Source of the DNA: Malania oleifera
Taxonomy: Eukaryota > Streptophyta > Magnoliopsida > Santalales > Ximeniaceae
Direction of reading: 5' to 3'
Length of the DNA: 64,000 nucleotides
Assembly (NCBI RefSeq): GCF_029873635.1
Contig: NC_080419.1
Span: forward strand, 69,483,823 to 69,547,822
The notes beneath the pieces are model-generated. The model was not told the DNA's origin. It saw nothing but the letters and a program-made list of their open reading frames with translations, and ran no database searches. How positions within the stretch are numbered: position 1 is the first letter of the stretch; each line of letters opens with the position of its first letter. Positions 45,183 to 57,979 of this stretch are shown here, piece by piece. The position numbers were made by a program, and so were the translations under genes.

Positions 45183-47882
45183 AAAAGCCCTGGGCGCCCC
45201 GCAAGGGAGAATGAGAAAAGCCTGCTAGTGCGCTGTTATTAAGAATAGAAAAGATGGGTATTGAAACACACATCCACATCCAATTTCACCACCTTAATCT
45301 GAAAATACATATCCTCAAAAACAAGAGTGCATTCCATAAAAATATCAAGCCTACAAATCATCTAGAACTGTTAACTTTCATTTCAATCAACCAACTCATT
45401 AGCAATAAGGACCCCATCTAGGATCTGCCTACACTCCATAAAGGCATTTAGGTATGGGCCAACAACTTTCCCCAACATGGTCCTTAACCTCCTAGCTAGA
45501 ATTTTTTACAATAATTGGAAGACACGTCCCACCAAACTAACGGGCAAAATGTCATTGACACGAGTGGCTCCACTCACACTTCTTCAAAACCAAAGTCACA
45601 AATGTGCTATTCAAGATGCTTAAGTCCTGTGTCTTGTATAAGCCAACAAAACCTTTTGAGAACATCTTTCTTAAACCATCCCTAATTCTCTTGGAGAAAA
45701 TCTATAGTGGATCCATCGAGACCGCATGGCCAGTCCATCCAACTGGCCAAATCATCCCTAATGTAGTCAAAAACCGTAACTTCAACGAAATGTTTCTATC
45801 TTCCTAATTCCGCAGAAAGCTTTTCATAGAAGCTACACATAGCCTCTTTTACCCTCTCCTTTTCAAAGACCCTATCATTCACCTCTACTTTGTTAATGAA
45901 GCTAAGTTTACTATTACTAGACTTCTATCACCATGAAATTTCCTCAATCCTAATCATTTTAGAAAGCTCCTACTTTGGGAAAAATTTCTCTTTTTTCTGC
46001 TAGCAGAGATCACCTCAATTCCCTCTTTTCAGTCCAGCTCATTAAATTTTTTTCCTTAAATTTTAAGCCCCTGAATACCCTTTTATTCCACCTTTATATT
46101 TTCAATTTTTAGTCCCATTAGTTTTGAGCTCACTACAAAGCTTGCATGTCCCTCCATTATCATTTTGCCCACCAAATTTCTACTAAATCTTTAAAACCCT
46201 CCATCTTAAGCCACATATTCTTAAATTGAAATAGGTTTGGACCAGTTGTTCATCCCCACATTTCCAAGGGGTGATGGTCCAACACTAACCTAGGAAGGAG
46301 CTTCTAAACAACACTAGTGTTCCTTTCTTCCCAATCAGTTGAAACTAAGAAGTTGTCAATTCTGGGTATAAGGTTCACCTAACATTGGACCATGTGCATA
46401 ACTGCATACCCCATGAAACAACTACAAATCAAAGCATTATCATTAACAAAGTTCCTAAAGGACCTTTATCTAAATCATTTAAACCCCTAACATTCCAAGA
46501 GACTATCCCTTCATCATGATCACACAAATAGTTGCGCTTGTGCCCTCCCATTCATTTTTTCTTTTCCACCAACCTTATCATTGTTGATGGAAAACTCAAG
46601 CATCTAATGTTCTCTTTTGGCACCATTGCTACTAGGAGTAGCTTTCTACGGGCACATTTACTTCATTCCTCTCTCATCCTTTTTTCAAGCATGTCAATAA
46701 GGCTATAACCCTCAAAGGACCACCCTAATTTTGCTGCCTGCCTTCAGCTTCTTAATGATCCTACTGGAAGTCATCCCCTCAATTCACAGTCTCCCTTTCA
46801 AAGATCTTTTGTACTAGCCAAACCTCCATCAGGGCACAATTCATCACCACCTTGAAGTTTTATTGTATCTCCACATTTACGAACTCAACTTCTTTAGTAC
46901 AATAGCTAAATCCTCTTCCCCGGTCTAAATTTCATCCAAACTGTGCATGCTCCCCCCTCCCTCCAAAAATCTACCCCAGCAGATCCTCCTCCAACCCACC
47001 ATCACCACAACCAAACTCCCCACTCATTCCTTACCAATAAAAAAACCCTGCTATAATAAACCCCAACTTTCTTTCATAGGGCCAACATCTCAACTCCTTA
47101 TGCCAGCATCTAAGTGGACATGGTCGATCCCCCTCTTTTTTTCTAGGTCATCTGTCGTGCCACAACTCCCAACCCTTCACCATCAAGGAGGAAAAACCTC
47201 CTCTAATAGGCCTTTTAAGAAAACAAAAAAAGTTGCTTTAACTAACTGGGCCCTTTGAGTAGATGGGCATTTCTTGCCATTGTCCCTACCCAAGTTGAGA
47301 TCGCCCCCTGCTGTCCCAAGCAGTACAAAATGGAGAGGACTTCTGATGTTCCCTTCATAGGAGGCTTCACTGGGCCTTAAAACTTCCATCTTAGCAAGAC
47401 TGAAGCCCAGCTCTTGGAAGAAGTCCACAACAATGGATTTCGAGAAAATAGTCAGCCCATCAATTTGAAGATGCTCCTAGTCTTTTAGTTCTCCCACAAA
47501 CCCAAAATGCTACCCCAAATAGTAGCCTCCCCACACATGAGACGAAGATGGTCATCCCCACCTTCTCCCAACTATGTTGTGTGTCTGAATAGCTAGTCCT
47601 TTTGTAAACAAATCTTCACACAAAATCACACACAATTTGGGCAAAGCTGCTTCATCTTTAACGCCCTTTAGCCATGACCTCCTCATGTTGCACCAACCTA
47701 AAACAATCACAGGTTTTTTCGGGAAACTTTGAAGCCCTTGCAACTAGTACTTCTACCATGTGGTTTTGCTTTGGCATGGACAAAACACAAATCTCATTAG
47801 CCATAAAGTTTTTCAAGAAGATAACAGAGCATATGCCAACCTCATTAGTATCCAATAACACCAATATCCTGCAGCTTTGTTT

Positions 47883-48060
47883 TGTTGAATAATTGGGTAA
47901 AATGGAAGACATACACCCAGTGATAGGTCTCTCCCTCTATTTATATAATATATGTCAAGTACAATAGAAATGACCATAATACCGTTACTAAATCACACTT
48001 GTTACTAACTAAACTCTTAACACATAATAATAATATTAAATGACTAAATAACCATTAACA
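47883..48060 (-). mobile_element. 3' LTR of copia element
   Basis: 178 bp, TGTTGAATAATTGGG to CCATTAACA, matching 51806-51980. On the minus strand it is preceded by GAGGGGGAG, a polypurine tract at 48061-48069. Such short LTRs are common in plant copia elements. Confidence 0.92.
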
Positions 48061-51000
48061 CTCCCCCTCAAGCTGGAGCATATATACATATGCTCCTAGC
48101 TTGTTACAAATGAATTTCACACGAGCACCTCCCAAGGATTTAGTAAACAAATCAACAAGTTGAAGCTTAGACTTCACATGAGTGGTTGTAATGAGCTTCT
48201 GTTCAAGTTTCACTCGAATAAAATGGCAATCAACTTCAATGTGTCTGCTCATGGAAGACAAGGTTGGAGGCAATATGAATAGCAGCTCAATTATCACACA
48301 TCAACACCATAGGCTGAGAATGTGGAAAACCTCGTTCTTTTTACATGTTCTTCAGCCAAACAAGTTTACATGTATCGTGTGCCATAGCGCTATACTCTAA
48401 CTCAGCACTTGACCAAGCCACCATAGTTTGTTTCTTACTTTTCGAAGAGACCAAATTACCACCAACAAAGCTACAATACTTGATTGTGGATCTTCGATCG
48501 AAAGGTGACACGACCCAATTTGCATCTGTATAACCCTGAATATGAGTGTGACCCCAATCCTAACATAAGAGACCTTTCCCGAGTGCACCTTTGAGATATC
48601 TCAAATTACGAATTACTGCATCCCAGTGACTTATTCCCGGAGAATCGAGAAATTGGGTCACAACACTTGTTGCGAAAGATATATCTAGTCGAGTGATTGT
48701 GAGATAATTCAATTTTCCAATAAGTATAGGGTAGGCAACAAATCACACATATCTGGCACTAACTTGCCATTGGGATCCATGGGTGTATAAATAGGTTTGG
48801 ATCCCAATAACCCCATCTCATCTAAAATATCAAGAAAATATTTCCTCTATGACAAGACAATTTTCATGCAAGATCTCGATACTTCTATACCCAAGAAACA
48901 CTTCAATGGTCCCAAGTTCTTGGTCTGAAACTTACTCCAAAGGAAAAGCTTTAGGTCTTGGATGCCTCGATCATCATCACCAATGATCACAATGTCATCC
49001 ACATACACAATAAGCAAAATCCAGCAAGATGAAGTATGACGATAAATACAGAGTAATCTACTACACACCAATGAAGGCCAAACTCAAGTAATACAGCACT
49101 AAAACAACCAAACCATGCTCTTGGAGATTGTTTTAATCCACACAATGATTTCTAAGTTGACATACTAAGCCTAACTCCCCCTAAGCAACAAAACCAGGTG
49201 GTTGCTCCATATATACCTTCCTCATGAAAATCATAATGTAGGAAAGCATTCTTCACATCTAATTGATGTAGAGGTCACTGACAAGTTTTGGCTAAAGAAA
49301 TGAACAAACACTAAGGCAAGTTTAGTGACCGAAGAGAATGTGTTTGGATAATCCAAACCATACCCCTGAGTATACCCCTTAGCAACAAGGTGGGCCTTCA
49401 AACAAGTCACAGAACCATCAAGATTGACTTTCACATTGTACACCTAGCGACAACCAACCACGGAGTTATCATGAGGAATAGGTACCAAATCCCAAGTATC
49501 ATTATCATGTAGCGCACGCATCTCTTCAACCATTGTTGTACTCCACCCAGAATGGGATAGGACTTCAGAAATAGATTTGGAAGAGTAACAAAAGACAGAG
49601 TACTAACAAAACAGTAATAATAGGGTGACAAAAAATCATAACAAATAAAATTAGAGATCAGATATGGGGTACAAGTGCGCTTACCTTTTTGAACAGCTAT
49701 AGGAGGATCAACATCAAGGGAAACAAGATCATTTGATGATTGAACTAGAGGCACAGTAGTAGAAGTTGGAGGAGAAACTTCCTCCTTGAGTCACCGCGTG
49801 TATACCTATAGATTGGGATGATCCAAGCAACAAGGACTCAAATTGGATGAAGATGAAGGAGGATTGGGCACAGATGCTAGGTTTTGATTTGGAAGGCAAG
49901 GCAAAGAAAGGGACTCATCAAGGTCAAGAGAACTCAAGGAATCAAAGTAGTATGGTATAGACTCAAAGAAGGTGACATCGGCAGAGATAAAGAATCGATG
50001 TAAAGTAGGACTATAACATCAATATCCTTTTTCACTATAGGAATAGCCCACAAAAAATACATTTGATAGCACAAGGATCCAACTTATCCATTGATGGAGT
50101 TAACTGATGGACAAAGGACACACAACCAAATATATAAGGAGGAAAGGAGAACAAAGGAGCCTTTGGGAAGATAACTAAATATGGAATGTTTCCACCAAGG
50201 ACAGAGGATGGCATTTTATTGATGAGGGAGCAAGCAGTGAGCACAACATCACTCCAAAAAAACTTTAGGGACATCCATTTGATAAAATAGGGTACGATTG
50301 ACTTCAAGAATATGTTTGTTTTTTGACTTTGCAACTCCATTTTGTTGTGGAGTGTGGGCACAAGAAGATTGATGGATCATACTAGAGTTAGTCATATAAG
50401 TACTGAATTGGGTATTGAAGTACTCCTTAGCATTATCACTATGAAGTGTCCTAATTGACATATCCAATTGAGTCTTTATTTGGGAACAGAAGGCACAAAA
50501 GATATCAAACAACTCAGAATGATCTTTCATTAAATATAACCAAGTCATCCTAGAGTAGTCATCAACAAATGTAACAAGTACCGAAACAACTTTGATGTGA
50601 CACAACTAGGACCCCAAATATTGGAATGGACTAGCATGAAAGGATTAACCACCTGTTTGTTGACCTGGGAAGCAAAGGGAACACAATGATGGTTGCCCAA
50701 TTGACAAGACTAACACTCAAGATTAGACACAAAACTCAATGTAGGAACTAAGCTCGTTCAACTTGTCCAAGGATGGATGACCTAGGTGACAATGAATTTG
50801 AAGGGGTGCAGTTGAGACTGTGCAGACAATGGGAGCAAAATTGGGTGGAGAAGGTGACTTAAAGTTGTAAAGTCCACAAACCTAACGTCTTCTGCTATGT
50901 GTCTTTCTTGTTTTCAGATCTTGAATAACGAAAGAATCAGGAAAGAATGTGATAGAACAATTTAGTGACTTTGTAAGCTTACTAACCAACATGAGATTCA

Positions 51001-51195
51001 AAGGAGATTTAGGAATATAAAGCAGAAGAAAGAGAGATAAAAGGAGTAGGATTTTCTGTTCCTATACCCTTAACAGCAATAATGGACCCATTAGCAAGGG
51101 TAACTTGAGGTAAATTTTTACGATACTGGAGATTAGAAAAGAAGTTCCTTGCACTTGTTATATGGTCAGGGGTAGCAGAATCGATAACCCAAGAG
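48061..51195 (-). pseudogene. copia pol: protease, integrase, RT, RNase H (decayed)
   Basis: Minus-strand order from high to low coordinates. Protease with WVIDSATPDHITS (51009-51206) has the active DSG changed to DSA. A pre-integrase region lies near 50620-50900. Integrase with VTFVDDYSRMTWLYL and IRTLHSDNAKEY (50249-50605) has NGVAKSKN where NGVAERKN is usual, so the third catalytic residue is Lys instead of Glu (codon 50327-50329). RT has YTQGYGLDYPNTFS (49231-49443) and LIVYVDDIVIIG (48847-49071). RNase H has HIEVDCHFIRVKLEQK (48055-48297). Stops separate the domains. Integrase before RT marks Ty1/copia. Confidence 0.92.
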
Positions 51196-51205
51196 TGCAT
51201 GGTCA

Positions 51206-51792
51206 CAACAAAGATTGGATCTTTGAGAAAAACACATGCCTAACAGCTTGATATTTTGACATATGAAAGGAATTAGAACATTGAATCAAAAGACACAGGA
51301 AATCCCACGAAACATCAAACAACCGTTCCTTGGGTGCCACATGTAAAAAATTAAAAAGGTGACACCTTTGGGCAAAAAACATCACAAAAAACTCCAATAA
51401 CGTGGTAATAGAGGGATTGGATAACTGCTGGATGATTTCAGGTCAAAACCATGCCTGAAAGTAGCTTCATGTGCTGGCGCCTGGCAGCCTTCTACTGGCG
51501 CATGAGAGTACATGGGACACTGCCTGGAGATGGGATTTTAGTTGGGGGCAGATCGGCAGTGTCTGTGGGTGACTATAGTGTTGTTTTTGCAAAATTTATA
51601 GCAGATTTGATGTTCTCGAACTGGCAGTGCCACCCAGAAAATTCCAGCGACTGGTCTGACTTTCTGCTGCTGCTGGCTAGGACTCTAGCATTGTTGGAAA
51701 TTCTTCTATGATGGTAGACATGCAGCAGATTTTGGGCTTTAGGCTTTGGTTTTGATGGTGGTGGTAACAATTAGGTTTAGGTTTCAGAATCA
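51206..51792 (-). other. gag region of copia element, mostly lost
   Basis: Only about 590 bp separate the protease from the primer site, too short for a full copia gag, and no gag domain or zinc knuckle is seen. Confidence 0.6.
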
Positions 51793-51805
51793 TGCCCTGA
51801 TACCA
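51793..51805 (-). other. primer-binding site of copia element
   Basis: On the minus strand TGGTATCAGGGCA directly follows the LTR end CAACA; the tRNA-Met type of site. Confidence 0.85.
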
Positions 51806-51980
51806 TGTTGAATAATTGGGTAAAATGGAAGACATAAACTCAATGATAGGTCTCTCCCTCTATTTATAATATATGTCACGTAAAATGGAAATAACCATAA
51901 TACCCTTACTAACCCACACTTATTGCTAACCAAACTCTAAAACATAATAATAATGCTAAATGACTAAATAACCATTAACC
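51806..51980 (-). mobile_element. 5' LTR of copia element
   Basis: 175 bp, the partner of 47883-48060, with about a dozen differences. The flanks (TGTTT left, TTCTC right) do not give a clear target duplication. Confidence 0.9.
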
Positions 51981-52495
51981 TTCTCCACCACAGAAATGTC
52001 CTTGCTGAACCAGAAATCACACCAAAGCTATACAAGGCATTCACAAGCTTCAACTGCCAAGTGAAGAAAGAATCTTCTTCCCCTCCTGTACTTGGTGATT
52101 ATTAACAATCTTCTCCTTGCCCTTCCAATGCCAACTCAAATAACTTATTTTTTATGGCCAAGAACTTTCTGTAAAGCGTCTACTCTGATCCTCTCAGACG
52201 AAATGGCATTGCCACAACTAGGAGTAACTAGTAGGTACAAAATTTGTCAAAACTGGGAATTTTCCCTAAAATCAACAATAATCTTGAAGACCACACATTC
52301 ATAACACACTAATTTCGATTAAACACCTCCATTATGCCCAAGTGAATTAATGTTAAAATTTGCATCGTTCCATTAACAAGAATGTATCCTATAAATACAA
52401 ACAAATTTGACATCATAATCTTATTTCTATCAGCATAACTATTGCCTCTTAAAGCTGGTCCATCAAATGACCCAATTCTACCAGTTTGGAAAGAT
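51981..52495 (-). pseudogene. probable ORF1 part of the second LINE
   Basis: The sequence continues in the style of the left flank (minus-strand text such as YLSWHWKGKEKIVNN) and is taken as the same LINE interrupted by the copia element. No diagnostic domain was seen. Confidence 0.45.
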
Positions 52496-52498
52496 TTA

Positions 52499-53189
52499 GG
52501 GGGCATTTGGTTTGCAGCATCAAAAACTATTCCTGGGAATGAGGATGCTCGCCTCATAGGGATTTTTTTGTTTGGTCTTATTGTAAGATTCCCAGGAAAG
52601 TAAACAAGATTCAATTGTCAATGTTTGGTTCCACATGGGAATCCTAATAGGCATTTCAAGAAAATGATCAGTATACCCTTGACAAGTATATAACCAATAT
52701 ATAAAGAATAATTATATTTCCAACACAAAACTTAGCAAGAATATGTAATAAATAAATCCATGTCCTAAAATTTTCAACAATCATTTTTAAAAATATAACA
52801 CTTAAATAATCAATTAACCAAAATAATTGAAAGCAATAAAGTGTATAAATATTAACTATTATAGTAAATTATTATAACAAAATCAAAACATTATTTTTAT
52901 TTTATTAATAATTTATTATTTTAAATGTAATAATGGAGTGTGACTGTGTGACAATACTATATTATAGCAGCATTGTTGTCCAACCCATCAAAATAGTGAG
53001 AGCAGTTTGGTCCAAAAAGTAGAATTCCCATGGGAATGGAATGCCCATGTTTCATAGGAATCCTTTCATTCCCAAGAATGTTCACATTCTGGCCATATCA
53101 ATTCCCATCCTAAAACAAACGTGAGAATGGCATGCCATGTGCATCACACCCCAGGGAATCTTGAAAGATGCTGCAAACCAAATGCCCCC
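52499..53189. mobile_element. PIF/Harbinger (Tourist-like) MITE, 691 bp
   Basis: Perfect 23-bp terminal inverted repeats lie at 52499-52521 and 53167-53189, beginning GGGGGCATTTGGTTTGC. The 3-bp duplication TTA flanks it (52496-52498 and 53190-53192), as for Harbinger elements. The AT-rich centre has no transposase frame. The subterminal zones hold further inverted words (TTCCTGGGAATG, CCCATGGGAATGG). Confidence 0.93.
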
Positions 53190-53192
53190 TTA

Positions 53193-55614
53193 GGATCTCT
53201 AAGCTATAGTATAGAGGTCTCCTTCCCTATAAAAAAATTTTGCATTTACAGTGGCAAAAACACATCCCATTGTTGCCTTATGAAATTTCCAATATTGCTT
53301 ACAAATTATTCTTTCAAACCAACATGGAAACACTCAACAAAATCTTTTAAAATATTTTTTTTTTCGAGAATTTGATTTAGTAATTTTACAGACAAGAACA
53401 GACATTTTGAGTTCCTTCTTTGCCAGCACAAAAAAAATGATAAGAGGCAGTTATAGAGGGTACAATAACAATATACATATACACGTGTCAAATGTAAGAA
53501 TGTATGTTATCACCCGAATAGCTATGGAACTCCAAAAGAACATCATATTAACCTACTCCAACACAAAAAAAGTGAAGTGGTTCAGCCTCAAATATCTCAG
53601 CTCAAAACATCCACATGATTGGAAGCAGTGAAATGGCTTCTGCAAATAACATCTGCATTGGTTTGGAAACAACATTGAGCATTAGAAACTAGGAAAGTCA
53701 GCAAGGTGGTTCAGAGAGTGGAATAAGCATTTCCAGCCCAAGGCTGGTCCAAAATTGACCTCAACCCTAAGGTCTCTCATCTTTTATTGCAGGACCCAGG
53801 CGATTTTAACTTGCTTTAATCCAAACTAAAGACTAGTCTATATTATACTTAAATAAGAGGCTAATGGTTCATGAGGTAATATCATTCTTTACTGTACCTA
53901 TATAATAACCATAACCATTCACCAAATAACAGCCATTTTTCATGGCTAAGAGGCAACAAGTCCAAACTTGTTTAAGGAAAAAATTATTTAAAAATAAGAA
54001 AACATATTTATCCCATGGAGAAAATTTTGGCAAAGCACATAAACCACCGTAAACAATCTAAGAGTCGTCAGTCTGCAAAAGGTGACTAAAACATCTCGCT
54101 ACAAATCACATAATTAGACATTAATCCATACCATATTCAACATCACTCAACATTGGTATATGAATGTATGATGTAAAGATTCAGAAAAGAGGTTTAAAGC
54201 ATGAAGAATGTAGGCACAACATGTAAATGAATATGAATTCAATACTAGAATCATCAGGAAGTTATACAACATTGATTTCCTCTTCCTGTGATTCAATTTA
54301 AGTACAACATAAATATTGGCCAAGAAACACCAAGACACCACTTGGGGGAAGTATCAGACTATCAGCAAATCCCTCGCATGTCAACATGGCCACATGATGG
54401 GAGGCCACATATGGAGTACGGATAATTCTCGGCGATCATGTTCTGGCTGAAGATTTAGAAGTTCATCTAAATTTTGGGAATTTTGATACATTAGGAAATT
54501 TAGTTAATTCAGGGTTTATTTTGAATATTTTACTTTGAGGTATCTTGTAATTGTAGTTCTACTGTTCTAAGTTCACGTTAGTTTATTATTAGTATTATGT
54601 TTATGTATCAAACCAATATATGCGTTAATGCCAAGTAATCCTACTTATCCAGATCTTTATGTGACATGTCCATATGGCATTGAGCCCCATGCCCATGCCT
54701 GTGTTGAAAAATCATACAAATTAGATCACATGAACAGCCAACTATAACACAAAGTCCCCTTTACTCATGAAAATATAGAATGGAAACAATGAACAATGGC
54801 TGCATTTATATTGAAATTCTAAAATGCAGATTCAAGCTAGTTTGAAATCAACGGTGTCTGCTTCATATATCTTAATCACTTCAAGAACAAGTTTATTCTT
54901 GACAATATCCTCACATCAGGAGAGGGAAGTAACTGGAAAAGTAGGTGTATTTTCAATACCTAACACATAGGATGGTATATAAGATCAAAAGTCAAAATAA
55001 TACGCAATGTTCAAAAGAAATAGGAAAGCTCACTTCTGAGTTCATGCAATCAGACTGACCAATAGTTGAATCTCAATGCGTTATAATCAAAGAGAAAGAT
55101 GATAATGGGAAAAAAATAAAAAAATAAAAAACTGAAGAAAGAATAATACAACACCATTAATTTAAATTTATTTCATCTTCAACACATAAAGGCTTCCGTA
55201 GCAAACAAACTAGGCATTTCGGTTGCAAGTGCAAGGATAGTTTCAAATAAGATCTTTAAAAAATTTAAAATAATGGAAGCCTAAATGTATCAACCATCTG
55301 TTGACAAAACCTCAGAAGTAACAATATTACTCACCAATATCCCCCATTACCAATAACAACTTCATCCCCTCTCAGAGACATCCAATTGTTGATTAGACAT
55401 AGTTAATATATTCTTTTTGTGGCCGACAGTCATAAATTACTATATTCAATGAAACAGGTACAGTTTCCTTTTATTGAAGATATATTGACTGGTTGCTAAC
55501 CTATTTTATTTTCTAAGAACTGTTTTATTTTCTAACAAAACCTATCTGTTGGTTGTATATGGTTAATAATTACACCCCTGTTCAATACTACATTACATTA
55601 AAGGAGAACTATAC
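53193..55614. other. intron sequence without recognised features
   Basis: AT-rich, with short open frames only and no domain or repeat structure that I can support. Confidence 0.55.
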
Positions 55615-55720
55615 CTCTTTGACAAGATTGCTCAAAGCAGATACACCGAGACAGCCAACAGCAGTCCATATTAAGTATGATTTCCTCTCCTTCAAACGCT
55701 TACAGGTATCTATAACAAAC
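55615..55720 (-). CDS. PHAX-like exon: first half of RNA-binding domain
   Basis: 106 bp on the minus strand. The acceptor is CATATCCTTGCAG and the exon starts with one base that completes a split codon. It reads FVIDTCKRLKERKSYLIW then TAVGCLGVSALSNLVKE, and the donor is AAAGAG|GTATAG in phase 0. It continues in frame with VDAIQVCGG of the exon at 42679. The K-E-R-K-x-Y-L-I pattern and the hydrophobic helix after it fit the N-terminal half of the PHAX RNA-binding domain. Exons further upstream must lie to the right, within 55721-64000 or beyond; none was recognised. Confidence 0.83.
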
Positions 55721-55929
55721 CTGCAAGGATATGAAATTTAAAGAACAATTAGAGATCAATGCGATGCTGATAAAAAAAAAAATCAATAAAAAGAAAAGAG
55801 AGGCCCTTGTAATGCATAGGTACTACGAACATTTCATATATTAAATAATCATTAAGAGAAGAATGTGTAAATATTATGTAATGTTCAATAATCATCCAAA
55901 TAAACAGTATTTTTACAAGAATTAAAATT

Positions 55930-56003
55930 CATGCAAATTGGCGGAAAAGGATTTATATAGCCAATCCCACCTAGTGGAACTTAAGACTTGGTTTATTGTT
56001 GTA
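55930..56003 (+). mobile_element. 3' tail of an RTE-type LINE
   Basis: GGAAAAGGATTTATATAGCC, CCCACCTAGTGGAACTTAAG and the end TTTATTGTTG match the 3' end of the RTE at 40677-40738. Only about 70 bp remain. Confidence 0.75.
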
Positions 56004-56502
56004 AATGAATAATTAAAAAGTTAAAAAACATCTTTATGTAAGCATCCAAACAAAAGATCAACGATATTCATAAAATTATTTAATATCGAGAGGGGAATAT
56101 AACATTTTTTATTTCATTAAAAGAGATGTAATGCATGAAACCTGCACAGGAGAAACGTGAAATTGGGACCTCAGGTTATGAGGACTTCATCAGTTAACAC
56201 CTAACCAACTTCACCTATATGGCTATATGTCCAACGACCAAATAAATAATATGTATACCAATAATTAATATGCATTCAATCAAACACATCTCTATCTCTA
56301 TCTTTGAATATTTGTTCGACTTTTAAGTCTTGATAACAATTATAAATAATAACAACAAGAAGTTTCAAGAATATTTTAGAATAAGTATTTGTTTTACAAA
56401 GAATGTGTTAGTTTGGCAAATAAATATTTTTTATACCAAGAATGTGTTAGTTTAGTGATTAATTTTAACTCTAATATATTGTTCTACCAATAGTGTGTGT
56501 AA

Positions 56503-56652
56503 TGTCAACATCACAAGCTCAACCACCAACCACCAATTTGACCCACCTGTCTAACCGACCTAGTGCTGATACTCTCTCTCAACATCACCAGCTAAACCAC
56601 CAACCACCAATTTGACCCACTCGTCCAACCGACCCAATGCCAATTGGACACT
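56503..56652. repeat. tandem duplication of about 76 bp
   Basis: CAACATCACAAGCTCAACC... and CAACATCACCAGCTAAACC... follow each other, both with ACCACCAATTTGACCCAC and CCAACCGACC-like words. The text recalls the subterminal parts of the hAT MITE at 33562 but no ends were found. Confidence 0.7.
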
Positions 56653-56867
56653 GGTCTAGGTTTTAAAATCAGATTTTGACATTAAAATGATTTATATTCA
56701 AATGAAAATGTTAATTTCTTCTTTCATTAAACTGATTTATATTTATATTCAACACATAAATTTAATTTTTAAACCATCAATTAGTGTAATAATACTTGTT
56801 AATAAGTATTAGCTACTTTAAACCATTCACTTTTTCAATGACATTGTGCATAGCATAGGAATTAACC

Positions 56868-56993
56868 CTATGTTTGGAAGCTTGTAGTTCAAGGATTGAA
56901 TTTGGATTTGTATGGATTTGAATAAAAGAAATTGTATTTTTCCAAATTTACACAAATAGAAATTCTAAGTTGGACTCATGCTCCCAAACATAG
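56868..56993. mobile_element. short MITE, 126 bp
   Basis: Terminal repeats CTATGTTTGGAAGC and, inverted, CTATGTTTGGGAGC (one mismatch over 14 bp). The interior has TTTGGATTTGTATGGATTTG opposite CCAAATTTACACAAAT. The target duplication is not clear. Confidence 0.6.
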
Positions 56994-57189
56994 CATAATT
57001 ATTCATATTTTATCTCTCTCTTTGCCTTCTTCTATTGCTTTTGTATTCTGAAGTGTTAATATTACAATTATCATCTAAAATTTTATGAGTTATATTCATG
57101 GTAATTTATTCTCAATGCAATAATAATAATCATCACACCTCAAACCAATTATAATCGAATCCCTTTTAGTCATAGGCACATAGAAAGAT

Positions 57190-57554
57190 GGAGATGTGCC
57201 CGAAAATATCTAAAATGTACAAATGAAGATAAAACAAGTAAACAAAGAAAGAATTATCAAAAATGTTTCCTTGGACTGTTGCCTACTCCTATCGAAGACG
57301 AAATTCCTGGGAAGGATTTTGATACTTGGAGGTTGTTGGATGACTTGGGCCTTAGGTTATCTGATCAAGGAGGTAACGAAGTCAAGCTTGATGGTGACAA
57401 ATCCAAGGTGAAGAAGGGTCAAAGGGAATTAGCTAATTTGTTCAATGAACTATGATGGGAAAGGTTTGAAGAGGGGATTTCTTGGTTGATATTGCAGTTT
57501 TTTTTTTAATATTATGCTTTTATTCTTTATTTTTCCCTTTTTGAGTTATGCTTT

Positions 57555-57599
<45 letters not shown>

Positions 57600-57675
57600 A
57601 GATTTTAGTATCATTGCTTCAATTGTACATTCTCTACCCTAACACATTTTCTTTTATTATTATAAAAAAAAAAAA
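57190..57675 (+). mobile_element. LINE-derived retroposon remnant with A-tail
   Basis: One frame reads LLPTPIEDEIPGKDFDTW then LDDLGLRLSDQGGNEVKLDG to FNEL*. A T-rich non-coding end follows, with a T43 run at 57556-57598, and the copy ends with TTATTATTATA plus twelve A near 57675. It shares CTATGATGGGAA(A/G)GGTTTGAA with the copy at 57980-59320. The protein text is not identified; ORF1 of a LINE is a guess. Confidence 0.45.
57556..57598. repeat. T43 homopolymer
   Basis: Unbroken T run in the 3' part of the retroposon remnant. Confidence 0.93.
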
Positions 57676-57979
57676 GTACTCCATGGACAAACTTAGAGTA
57701 AATGTGTTACCCACAAATATTATATAAAAAATATTATACATCATTTGAAGCAAAGTTTTGTTTTATTGGTTATCTCTTAAGGAACACTCCAACTATCTAA
57801 GCATTAAACATCTATGTCACAATTAATTTGGCCCAACTGCTGGAGAACAAGTCAGGGACAGGGCTTGCCAGGGAATACGGCCCACTTGCAAAACGATTTT
57901 AGTAATAGAAACCAAATTGTTGAAGGGCTTTCTAGGTAAGTCTTATGTGCCTGTGGGCTCCCTAACAAACTAGGGATTT

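Larger units (their letters stand above)
43380..47882 (-). pseudogene. second L1-type LINE (ORF2 and part of ORF1), decayed
   Basis: Minus-strand pieces in coding order from high to low coordinates. Near 45420-45500 is an RT segment like LARRLRTMLGKVVGPYLNAF and RQILDGVLIANELVD. Near 44300-44760 is the segment after RT with SVAGRLEGIQRGFLWF and GGLGIKILPNLTWLYQGN. Near 43682-43860 is the C-terminal segment INCSWKAIWESGDHAKVVF and LAWEAFSNKIFVLDNL. The stretch 46200-46600 fits the endonuclease region and 47180-47880 probably belongs to ORF1. Stops are dense. A copia element interrupts it at 47883. Confidence 0.8.
42823..55614 (-). other. intron of the PHAX-like gene, about 12.8 kb
   Basis: Bounded on the minus strand by donor AAAGAG|GTATAG at 55614 and acceptor TTGCAG at 42823. 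It is filled with a second L1-type LINE, a copia element and MITEs, listed separately. 42823-43281 shows nothing. Confidence 0.8.

Noticed and set aside
45011..45279. Pro-rich and Gly-rich frames on opposite strands
   Set aside because: They are translations of the C26 homopolymer.
51451..51711. 86-codon plus-strand frame
   Set aside because: It lies antisense to the residual gag region of the copia element and has no domain.
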